Source of the DNA: CAZIWJ01 sp964542855
GTDB lineage: Bacteria > Bacteroidota > Bacteroidia > Cytophagales > Cyclobacteriaceae
Length of the DNA: 18,482 nucleotides
Direction: 5' to 3'
Assembly (NCBI GenBank): GCA_964542855.1
Contig: CAZIWJ010000046.1
Coordinates: 1-18,482 of the forward strand
Shown here: piece by piece, positions 7,250 through 14,194 of the stretch
Layout: the number at the start of each line of letters is the position of its first letter
Numbering within the stretch: the stretch's first letter is position 1
Position numbers and translations under genes: made by a program
The notes under the pieces: model-generated
What the model saw: only the letters and a program-made list of their open reading frames with translations
Told to the model about the DNA's origin: nothing
Databases searched by the model: none

Positions 7250-8770
7250 CTACAACGGCTCATTCAAAACAGACAACAGCGTGCTTACCCCGCCAAGCAG
7301 GTTTCCCACCCGGATAAATTCATTAGGACTGTGTTGATTATTATCGGGATTTACTGTGGGAACGGTTACCGCTGGTATACCCAAAGTGGTAACAAAAGGA
7401 GCAATAGGAATTGATCCGCCACTGGTTCGAAGACGGATAGGCTCCTTACCGTACTGCCGGGTTAAAGCACGGGTTAACCATTCTCCCACTTTTGTATCGA
7501 AATCAGTGCGAAAAGCCTGGTAAGAGATGGTAGACCTGAAAAAGGCAATGCGTGGGTACTTTTGCCGCTCGGCATCGGTAGGCGCCCGATCTATTAAGTA
7601 ATATCCCTGCTCTTCAATGTGGTTTCTTATTAGCCGAATTAATCGTTCCGGATCGCTTTCTTTTACAAGCCGCACATCTATTTCTGCGGTAGCTGTGGCC
7701 GGTACAATAGTTCGCACTTTATTTCCTACCCATCCTGATGATAGCCCACGCACATTCAGTGAAGGGTACTGAATAGCCTCCTGGTAAGAGTTGCCCACCT
7801 TATCGGTTGCTCCAATTCCCAGCATGTTCATAATAGCTTCTTCATTATCGGGTACGGCAGCCAGAATTTCACGGGTTTCCTTATCCAGTTCAATACCTTC
7901 GTAAAAACCAGGAATAGTTACCCTTCCTTCCTCATCTTTCATGGAAGCCAGTAGTTGGGCCAGGCGCAAGGCAGGGTTCGGGGCATAGTTTCCGTAATGT
8001 CCGCTATGTTGTGGCGCGCGCGGCCCGAAAACGGTAAGGGTAATCGTGGAAATTCCCCTGGCCCCGAATTTTAAACTGGGTTTATTCGACACGTGGGGTG
8101 GCCCATCGAGAATAATTAACATGTCGGCTGCTAACGCTTCGCTGTGCTGTTCAACGGCATCCGGTAAACGGGGTGAACCCAATTCCTCTTCAAAATCGAT
8201 AATCAGCTTTAAATTGTAGTTTGGCTGGATGTTGGCTTTATCCATCGCGTTCAGTGCAGAAAGTAACATGGCAATAGGCCCCTTGGAATCGGAGGTTGAC
8301 CGGGCATAAATACGCGACTCCTCATCCGGCTCAGCTAGCGATTCCCAGGGTTGTATAATCCATTTGCCTTCTTCATTTTGTTTTTTCACCACCGGGTTAT
8401 AAGGGTCGGGCTGGTTCCAGCGGGTTGGATCAACCGGTTGCCCGTCGGCCTGAAGGTAAACCAGTACAGTTTGCTCGGCATCTGGAAACTGCCGTTCACA
8501 CAGTAACAATGGTACCGGGCCATCAGTAGAAAGTTTACGATTGATAAACTGGTGCGATTGAAATGCGCTGTCGATCCATGTTATATTGGGAGTAATGTGC
8601 TTATCGGGGTAATGCGCATCATTTGGAATTTGAAGTAATTCCCGGAAATTTTGGAATAAATGATCCTGCTCTTTCCCGGCCAGGATGGTTATCTGGCCGG
8701 GAGATAGCTGTTGTGCCTGTAAAAAAGGCCCTAAAATGAAAAAAATTAAGGCTGGTAGTATTGCTCGCAT
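7250..8770 (-). CDS. Secreted M20-family metallopeptidase with altered first metal ligand
   Basis: A 506-residue M20 dipeptidase/carboxypeptidase-like protein. Residues 1-19 form a signal peptide ending FLQA before QQ, so it is exported to the periplasm. Family motifs in order are YLQADGQPVDP (105-115, with catalytic Asp109), STSDSKGP (158-165, bridging Asp161), EEELGSP (194-200, catalytic Glu and ligand Glu), ILDGPP with Asp222, the dimerisation/lid segment HSGHYGNYAPNPA (255-267), GGSIPI (451-456) and NQHSPNE with His480. In canonical members the first motif is HxD; here it is Gln107-Ala-Asp109, so one zinc-binding His is missing while the catalytic Asp is kept. All other ligands are present, so the enzyme may still be active, with changed metal binding. 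The likely role is hydrolysis of dipeptides or acylated amino acids, but the substrate is not identifiable. The M48 gene follows on the same strand. Confidence 0.9.
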   Translation of the reverse strand: MRAILPALIFFILGPFLQAQQLSPGQITILAGKEQDHLFQNFRELLQIPNDAHYPDKHITPNITWIDSAFQSHQFINRKLSTDGPVPLLLCERQFPDAEQTVLVYLQADGQPVDPTRWNQPDPYNPVVKKQNEEGKWIIQPWESLAEPDEESRIYARSTSDSKGPIAMLLSALNAMDKANIQPNYNLKLIIDFEEELGSPRLPDAVEQHSEALAADMLIILDGPPHVSNKPSLKFGARGISTITLTVFGPRAPQHSGHYGNYAPNPALRLAQLLASMKDEEGRVTIPGFYEGIELDKETREILAAVPDNEEAIMNMLGIGATDKVGNSYQEAIQYPSLNVRGLSSGWVGNKVRTIVPATATAEIDVRLVKESDPERLIRLIRNHIEEQGYYLIDRAPTDAERQKYPRIAFFRSTISYQAFRTDFDTKVGEWLTRALTRQYGKEPIRLRTSGGSIPIAPFVTTLGIPAVTVPTVNPDNNQHSPNEFIRVGNLLGGVSTLLSVLNEPL

Positions 8771-8999
8771 GATTTTTTCGCTTTATTTACGTTTAAGTAT
8801 TTCCTCTTAGTTAAAGGAATTGAAGTAGTCTCCTGATTTGCATTAATTACCCGGATTTGAGGAATGTGGTATTACGGTATGATTAGTGCTCATTGGTAAG
8901 TATTTACTGGGTTCACTGGTTGTTTTTCCTTGATGATGGCTTTTAAAGTCATTTAATTTATTTCTATTTTATTAACTATTATTATTTATTCCTAAAATT

Positions 9000-9191
9000 A
9001 TGCAAACAGGAACCATCAAATTCTTTAATGAAACAAAAGGTTATGGTTTTATTAAAGAAGATGAAAGCGATCGCGAAATCTTTGTTCATATCTCTGGTTT
9101 AACTGACGATGTCAGAAAAGACGACCGTGTTAGCTTCGAAGTCATTCAAGGCAAAAAAGGTCTGAATGCTGTGAATGTAAAACGTGCCTAG
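9000..9191 (+). CDS. Cold-shock domain protein (CspA family)
   Basis: A 63-residue single cold-shock domain, near the usual 65-70. RNP1 is KGYGFI (13-18) and RNP2 is IFVHIS (27-32), with aromatic residues F8, F9, Y15, F17, F28 and H30 placed to stack on single-stranded RNA or DNA. Such proteins act as RNA chaperones; E. coli CspA, CspC and CspE also act as transcription antiterminators. The 229-base gap upstream is long and very AT-rich, which fits the long 5' leaders of csp genes, although no cold-box was recognised. The gene is followed by two intrinsic terminators in a row before the FAN1-type nuclease gene. Whether it is cold-induced cannot be told from sequence. Confidence 0.95.
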   Translation: MQTGTIKFFNETKGYGFIKEDESDREIFVHISGLTDDVRKDDRVSFEVIQGKKGLNAVNVKRA

Positions 9192-9216
9192 TTACCGTTG
9201 AATTCAATTATTCGTT

Positions 9217-9241
9217 AAAATCGGGCCAGGCCCGATTTTTT
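9217..9241 (+). terminator. Intrinsic terminator of cold-shock gene
   Basis: TCGGGC (9221-9226) and GCCCGA (9230-9235) pair around a CAG loop. The stem is flanked by AAAA and TTTTTT, which extend it and give the U-run. It lies 26 bases after the csp stop. Confidence 0.9.
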
Positions 9242-9269
9242 GATAAAACAGAATAACGTTAATTTCGTT

Positions 9270-9296
9270 GCCCTGCAAAAAATGCGGGGCTTTTTT
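9270..9296 (+). terminator. Second terminator-like hairpin upstream of the FAN1-type gene
   Basis: GCCCTGC (9270-9276) pairs with GCGGGGC (9284-9290) through seven pairs, one of them T-G. The loop is AAAAAAT and a six-T run follows (9291-9296). It sits 29 bases beyond the first csp terminator and 18 bases before the likely FAN1-type start at 9315. An ATG in the nuclease frame at 9282 falls inside this hairpin and is therefore an unlikely start. Confidence 0.7.
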
Positions 9297-9314
9297 ATTA
9301 CCGGGAATGCCAGT

Positions 9315-11009
9315 ATGAGTAAACCACCCCCTATAGATCTTCCTGAAAAATACTATCTCGGCTATTTCGAAAGTATTTTAACGTTTGTCTCAGAGCAGTA
9401 CGATAGTTTGCTCCAGGAACAAGAGCATAATTTCCTGCATCGTTTTGCCCAACTTTCGGAAAACGCTCGCTGCCTTTACATTCGTATTTTTAACCGCAGA
9501 GGCCGTTTTTTCCGGGTTAACCGCTTGAAATATCCGGAAATTGAACCTTTACAGGATAGCGTAGATGAACTGATTAGTGAACAATTTATTGTGCAGCTTC
9601 CAGGGTACATTCCTGAACAGTCAGCCGAACTGTTACACATTTTTACCAAGGCTGAACTCACCCGGCTCGGAAAAACTCTTTTGGAATACCCCGGTAAACT
9701 CGGTGCTCTTAAAAAAGGTGAGCTCATTAGTCTTCTGAGCAACGAACTGGATTCTACCCAACTGGTAAATGCTGTTGCTGGTAAGGAACCGATCATCACC
9801 ATTAATTTCGAAGCGGAAGTAACCTTCCTCCACTTTCTTTTCTTCGGGAACCTGCATGAGAACATTACTTCATTTGTGGTTAGGGATATCGGATACATTA
9901 AAACGGAACTGTTCGATCAGAAGAAACTCAAACCCCAGTTTACATCCCGCAAGGAAGCGGAAGACAAATTGTTTGTCATTGCCTGGTACGAAAACTTTAA
10001 ACTGCTGCGCGATGAAATTGAAAAGGAGACGGTTCCACCGGAAGAGGCTTATCACTACTTCCGCAAACAGGTTCGCCAGCGCAACGATTTATGTAAAGTT
10101 GCTCTCCCCCAGTACGATAAAATGGTGCAGCGTTGCGGTAAACTGCTGGAACAGTATGCCCTGTATGCCGAGGCTTTCCAGGTTTATCAACATTCTCCCA
10201 AAGCACCCAGCCGGGAACGAAGGGCCCGCTTACTTTATCGGCTAAACCATAATGACGAAGCACTTAACCTTTGTGAAGAAATGATTGAAAACCCGCAAAA
10301 TGCGGAAGAACGATACTTTGCGCGCGATTTTTCTGCCCGTTTAACTAGTGGAAAGCGCTTAAAAAGCACCACTCAACTGCTTAAAAGAAGCGATACTATC
10401 GTACTACCGACTTCCAAAGAAAAGGTTTGGGTGGAAATGGAAGCTCTCACCTATTACCAAAATCAGGGATTTAATGGCACTTACAGCGAAAACTACTTGT
10501 GGAGGGGGCTATTTGGACTGGTATTCTGGGATATTATTTACAACCTGGACAGCGATGCCTTACACAACCCGTTACAACGTGCTCCTAGCGATTTATATAG
10601 CCCAAACTTTTACACCAAAAGGGAGCCGATGATCCGGGAACGACTCGATGTTATTGAGTGCCCCAAGGACTTTGAAGACCTACTCGACAGGCACTTCAGT
10701 AATAAATTCGGTATTTACAATCCATTCGTAGGGTGGCATGAAAATTTACTTCCGCTGGTTAAACGTGTGTATAACCTGCTTGGCGCACCCGCAACCCGGA
10801 AAGTACTGAATGAAATGGCCCGGGATTTAAGGGAAAATACCCGTGGCTTTCCCGATTTGTTCATCTGGAACGAGAAGACCGCCGATTACTCCTTTATTGA
10901 AATAAAATCACCAAACGATCACCTTTCTGCCCAGCAGTTGTACTGGATTGAATTTTTCTCTGAAAACGATATCAACGCAAAGGTAGTACGCATTGCCTGG
11001 AACAACTAA
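9315..11009 (+). CDS. fan1: FAN1-type structure-specific nuclease (VRR-NUC domain)
   Basis: 564 residues from the ATG at 9315. The frame is open back to a TTG at 9240, but that overlaps the csp terminator. The N-terminal part contains YLGYFESILTFV and ARCLYIRIFNRRGRFF, which resemble the LYVRLFQRK block of human FAN1. A TPR-like helical middle region follows, then a C-terminal VRR-NUC nuclease. The active site is complete: Glu392 (YSEN, just before LFGLVFWDIIY), Asp514 (GFPDLFIW), Glu529 and Lys531 (FIEIK). The Asp-to-Glu spacing of 15 residues and Glu-x-Lys equal those of human FAN1 (D960, E975, K977, from memory). Bacterial FAN1, such as the Pseudomonas enzyme of about 560 residues, cuts 5' flaps and unhooks DNA interstrand crosslinks, so a DNA-repair role is likely. 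Its stop interlocks with that of the convergent S41 gene. Confidence 0.9.
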   Translation: MSKPPPIDLPEKYYLGYFESILTFVSEQYDSLLQEQEHNFLHRFAQLSENARCLYIRIFNRRGRFFRVNRLKYPEIEPLQDSVDELISEQFIVQLPGYIPEQSAELLHIFTKAELTRLGKTLLEYPGKLGALKKGELISLLSNELDSTQLVNAVAGKEPIITINFEAEVTFLHFLFFGNLHENITSFVVRDIGYIKTELFDQKKLKPQFTSRKEAEDKLFVIAWYENFKLLRDEIEKETVPPEEAYHYFRKQVRQRNDLCKVALPQYDKMVQRCGKLLEQYALYAEAFQVYQHSPKAPSRERRARLLYRLNHNDEALNLCEEMIENPQNAEERYFARDFSARLTSGKRLKSTTQLLKRSDTIVLPTSKEKVWVEMEALTYYQNQGFNGTYSENYLWRGLFGLVFWDIIYNLDSDALHNPLQRAPSDLYSPNFYTKREPMIRERLDVIECPKDFEDLLDRHFSNKFGIYNPFVGWHENLLPLVKRVYNLLGAPATRKVLNEMARDLRENTRGFPDLFIWNEKTADYSFIEIKSPNDHLSAQQLYWIEFFSENDINAKVVRIAWNN

Positions 11010-12127
11010 CCACCACTCCGGTGTACCTGTTCATTAAACGCATTGCTGATCAATTCAATGGCTCGTTCAATGATTGGGTCTCGTCCTGCTGCAATATTCT
11101 GTTCGGTAATGCTCACCTGCTCATCAACGGGTATGCCAAATTCAATATTGATGTTCGGGTTATCGGAATTGATATTGCGGCTACCCGGAGCCAGGGTTAC
11201 GGTAGAAGAAAATCGATATCGCCATCCAATGGGTAATTCCTTGCTAATGGGCAGCCCTCCTCCGCCCCCGGTATTGTCTCCAATAATTCTAAGGCGTGTA
11301 TTGGGCAGAACCTCCCGCATCATCTGTACAAAAAAAGTGGTGGCACTGTAGCAAGATCGGTTAGTCAGTATGACTACCGGACCATTATATGTAGCTTCAG
11401 CTGGTTCTATAAATTCAGGAACAGGTTCAGTGAAGTCATCTCGTCCAGGACCTTTTTTATAAAACACGTTGTACACCCGGGTTCGCTCTTCGGCAAATCG
11501 CTTGGCAAGGGTGCGTGCATTCGTTACACTTCCTCCCCCATTATCGCGAACATCAATAATTAACCCCTTCGATACCAAATTCCCATCGCTATCGAACCCT
11601 GCTGAATATTTATTTACCAGGTAGTCTATCAAACCTCCACTAAAATCTTCAGTAAAGCTGTTATAATACACATAACCTATTGTATCGATGTAGGCATTAT
11701 AAAATGGGCCTGTAATTTCATACAAACTGCTTCGTTCCGGGTTTAATAAATAGTTCCGCTCTACATTATCAAAATTAAAATTCTGGGGAAAATTTAGCCG
11801 CCAGTCTTCGTAGCGAGTAAAGTCAAAACCAGCCTGCAGGTTCACATGGCCATCTTCCAGGTTGAAGAGCATCTCATTGAAAATATCGAACAGCCCCCTT
11901 ACATCGTCTTCTTGCAGGCGCTCCACCTGCGGGCGGTAGGTATTATACACTGCATTCCAGTCGATATTTTTTGCTTCAAAGTAAGTATAGTTTTCATCTA
12001 TAGTTTTCCACAGGATTTCGAAATTATTCAGGAAAGAGTTTTCCTGTTCTTTCCCGATAAAAACTTCTTCACAACCACTGGTAAATAAAACAGGTATCAG
12101 AAGGAGGAGTATGGTTTTTCTTATCAT
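11006..12127 (-). CDS. S41-family peptidase, predicted lipoprotein
   Basis: 373 residues from the ATG at 12127. The open frame extends to 12211, but that would bury the signal peptide and run far into the upstream gene. MIRKTILLLLIPVLFTSGC is a lipoprotein signal with Cys19 as the lipidated residue, followed by Glu-Glu. The body is a C-terminal-processing/tricorn-core protease of family S41: LEDGHVNL (90-97, candidate His94), GLIIDVRDNGGGS (188-200), VILTNRSCYSATTFF (252-266, candidate nucleophile Ser261) and GDNTGGGGG (283-291). The catalytic Lys of Tsp/CtpA is not found at the expected distance, so the Ser/His tricorn-like subtype (S41B) fits better. There is no PDZ domain. It should be anchored in an envelope membrane and act on periplasmic or surface proteins. 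Its ATG overlaps the stop of the beta-barrel gene as TGATG, suggesting translational coupling. Confidence 0.88.
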   Translation of the reverse strand: MIRKTILLLLIPVLFTSGCEEVFIGKEQENSFLNNFEILWKTIDENYTYFEAKNIDWNAVYNTYRPQVERLQEDDVRGLFDIFNEMLFNLEDGHVNLQAGFDFTRYEDWRLNFPQNFNFDNVERNYLLNPERSSLYEITGPFYNAYIDTIGYVYYNSFTEDFSGGLIDYLVNKYSAGFDSDGNLVSKGLIIDVRDNGGGSVTNARTLAKRFAEERTRVYNVFYKKGPGRDDFTEPVPEFIEPAEATYNGPVVILTNRSCYSATTFFVQMMREVLPNTRLRIIGDNTGGGGGLPISKELPIGWRYRFSSTVTLAPGSRNINSDNPNINIEFGIPVDEQVSITEQNIAAGRDPIIERAIELISNAFNEQVHRSGG

Positions 12128-12933
12128 CACAATTGGATTAATAAACCAAATGCCAGCAGGTGAGTACCGGCCTGTACCCGCTGAGGGCGATCGAAGCTGT
12201 AAAAATCCCAATTGTAGTGCAACTGAAGCGCATTACCACTTTCGAGGGGATATGTTAACGAATAAAGGGCGTTAAAGCGAAAATGCCTGAATACCGTTGT
12301 AAAATCACCACTATTCAGGTAGCGGCTAAACCCGCCCTCATCGGTTTCGTTATTGATAAATCCTTCCAGAGTGGTAGAACCGTAAGCCGGCCTCACCGCA
12401 AAAGAAATCAGGGGGATAAAGAACCGACCTTCCAAAAGAAAGGAGCGTTTAAACAGCGTCCATTCCTTCCCCAGTTTTACACCCGGGTTTATCGAACTGT
12501 AAACGCTGTTGTTAAATGCATTATTAGTATAGACGTCAACATCCAGCAGGCTCCAGTAAGCCGTGAGTCCTGCTCCGGCTTGCAATTGTAAACCTTTCCA
12601 CTCGTTCAGATTAAGCCAGTAGAAGTAGGAAATATCAGTTCTAAAGGCTGTAATTTCAGTGTTGTTAGCCCCGTTCCCAAGCAGGCCAACGTCGAATCGG
12701 GCGTACCATTCATGTGCTACTTTCTCGGTGGGCAGCAGAACCTGTCCGTACACGGTAGCCTGCGGTCCATTATAACGAAGGGGCGAAATCCGCTGATCCA
12801 GTACCTGCTGGTAAGAGGCGCCCATCCCTACCCCGATCGTGTTATTATCCTGGGCCTTTGCCGGTAATATCAGTACAAGGAAAAAAACAAAGAGAAAACC
12901 TGAATAGCTGTAACTGTTAAATAAAATCTGCAT
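12127..12933 (-). CDS. Predicted outer-membrane beta-barrel protein, unknown function
   Basis: 268 residues with an N-terminal signal peptide (hydrophobic 12-24, likely cleavage after AKA at 27); its n-region lacks Lys and Arg, which is unusual. The mature part has alternating short amphipathic strands rich in Tyr, Phe, Trp and Gly, separated by Asn/Asp-rich loops (GVGMGASYQQ, WYARFDVGLLG, LQAGAGLTAYWSLL, FRFNALYSLTYPL, LQLHYNWDFYSF). This is typical of an 8- to 12-strand outer-membrane barrel. It ends in LLIQL rather than the usual terminal Phe. No family could be named. The start overlaps the end of lysA by 17 nt and the stop overlaps the S41 start by one base, so it belongs to the recJ-lysA-barrel-S41 run. 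A joint envelope role with the S41 lipoprotein is inferred from this coupling alone. Confidence 0.8.
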   Translation of the reverse strand: MQILFNSYSYSGFLFVFFLVLILPAKAQDNNTIGVGMGASYQQVLDQRISPLRYNGPQATVYGQVLLPTEKVAHEWYARFDVGLLGNGANNTEITAFRTDISYFYWLNLNEWKGLQLQAGAGLTAYWSLLDVDVYTNNAFNNSVYSSINPGVKLGKEWTLFKRSFLLEGRFFIPLISFAVRPAYGSTTLEGFINNETDEGGFSRYLNSGDFTTVFRHFRFNALYSLTYPLESGNALQLHYNWDFYSFDRPQRVQAGTHLLAFGLLIQL

Positions 12934-14167
12934 CTACCTGATTGCGCAAAATGTCGTCGAAGGATTCCCGCTTTCTGATCAAATGCGCTTTTCCCTGATA
13001 AATTAATACTTCCGCCGGCCGAAAGCGGGAATTATAATTCGAGGCCATGCTAAACCCATACGCACCGGCATTTTTCATAGCCAGTATATCTCCTTCACGT
13101 ACTTCGTTCAATCTGCGGTCGTACCCGAAGGTATCAGTTTCGCAGATGTATCCGACCACAGTGTAAACTCTTTTTACACCGGTAGGATTAGAAATATTTT
13201 CTATTTCGTGATGAGCGTCGTACATCATGGGCCGAATAAGGTGATTTAACCCGGAATCTACTCCGGCAAATACAGTTGCCGGGGTGGTTTTGACCACATT
13301 TACCCGGGTAAGCAAGCTGCCGGCTTCGCTTACCAGAAATTTACCCGGCTCGAACCACAGTTCCAGGTCGCGTCCGTAATCGGCACAAAACTCTTCAAAT
13401 ACCTCTATCATTTTAGAGCCCAGGTAGTCCAGGTCGGTACTAATATCTCCTTCCTGGTAGGCTACTTTAAACCCACTTCCAAAATCAATAAACTCCAGAT
13501 CGTTGAAGTTCCGTGCAGCATCGAAAATGATCTGTGCGCCCAATAAAAAAACCTCAGTATCTATAATGTCCGAACCGGTGTGTACGTGCAGTCCGTTCAC
13601 CCGGATGTTGTGCGTTTTCACTACCCGCAGAATGTGCTTGAGCTGGTGAATGGAAATACCGAACTTGGAATCGATGTGTCCGACCGAAATGTTGGCGTTT
13701 CCTCCTGCCATGATATTCGGATTCAGGCGAATGCAACAGGGCACACTGTTATGATAAGCATCACCGAACTGTTCCAGCAGGGAAATATTATCGATGTTGA
13801 TCTGTACTCCCAGATTTACCGCCTCCTTAACTTCCTCGAAAGAAACACAGTTGGGAGTAAATAAAATATCAGCAGGGTCAAATCCGGCCTGTATTCCTAA
13901 GTGCACTTCCTGTATGGAAACCGCATCCATGCCCGTACCATTATTCTTCATTAGTTTCAGCACAGCCAGGTTAGTTAATGCTTTGGCAGCATACTTAAAT
14001 ACTACCCGTGTTCCCCTGAACGCGTGCTTCAGCTTTTCCAGCTGGCTAACCATTTTATCAGCATCGTACACGTACAATGGTGAACCATAAGTATTGCATA
14101 ATTCCTCCACGTTCACACCCTGGATCATTGAAGCATTTGCAGGTAAGGTTGAATCGGTTACTTCCAT
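12917..14167 (-). CDS. lysA: Diaminopimelate decarboxylase
   Basis: LysA removes CO2 from meso-diaminopimelate to give L-lysine, the last step of lysine synthesis, using pyridoxal phosphate. The 416 residues form a fold-type III alanine-racemase-like barrel plus C-terminal beta domain. Lys62 in FKYAAKALTN is the PLP Schiff-base residue. HVHTGSD (194-200) and the glycine-rich FGSGF segment (229-233) bind the cofactor phosphate. EPGKFLVSEAG (273-283) replaces the usual EPGR. Cys342-Glu343 in CETDTFGYDR supply the cross-subunit active-site residues, and Tyr370 in NAGAYGFSMASNYNSR completes the site. The CETDTFG form is what I recall from Bacteroidota enzymes. It starts 27 bases after recJ on the same strand and overlaps the beta-barrel gene by 17 nt, so it is probably transcribed with them. 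No lysine riboswitch is seen in front. Confidence 0.95.
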   Translation of the reverse strand: MEVTDSTLPANASMIQGVNVEELCNTYGSPLYVYDADKMVSQLEKLKHAFRGTRVVFKYAAKALTNLAVLKLMKNNGTGMDAVSIQEVHLGIQAGFDPADILFTPNCVSFEEVKEAVNLGVQINIDNISLLEQFGDAYHNSVPCCIRLNPNIMAGGNANISVGHIDSKFGISIHQLKHILRVVKTHNIRVNGLHVHTGSDIIDTEVFLLGAQIIFDAARNFNDLEFIDFGSGFKVAYQEGDISTDLDYLGSKMIEVFEEFCADYGRDLELWFEPGKFLVSEAGSLLTRVNVVKTTPATVFAGVDSGLNHLIRPMMYDAHHEIENISNPTGVKRVYTVVGYICETDTFGYDRRLNEVREGDILAMKNAGAYGFSMASNYNSRFRPAEVLIYQGKAHLIRKRESFDDILRNQVDADFI

Positions 14168-14194
14168 AAGTTTTATTTGTTAGGCGGGTATTTC

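Noticed and set aside
9240..9314. N-terminal extension of the FAN1-type protein from a TTG at 9240 or ATG at 9282
   Set aside because: The first start lies in the csp terminator and the second in the loop of the next hairpin. The conserved FAN1-like sequence begins only after the ATG at 9315.
12128..12211. N-terminal extension of the S41 protein to 12211
   Set aside because: The lipoprotein signal peptide begins at the ATG at 12127. An extension would hide it and would overlap the beta-barrel gene by 85 bases.
13554..13864. Open frames inside lysA in other frames (13554-13736, 13580-13864)
   Set aside because: These are shadows of the strongly conserved lysA frame.
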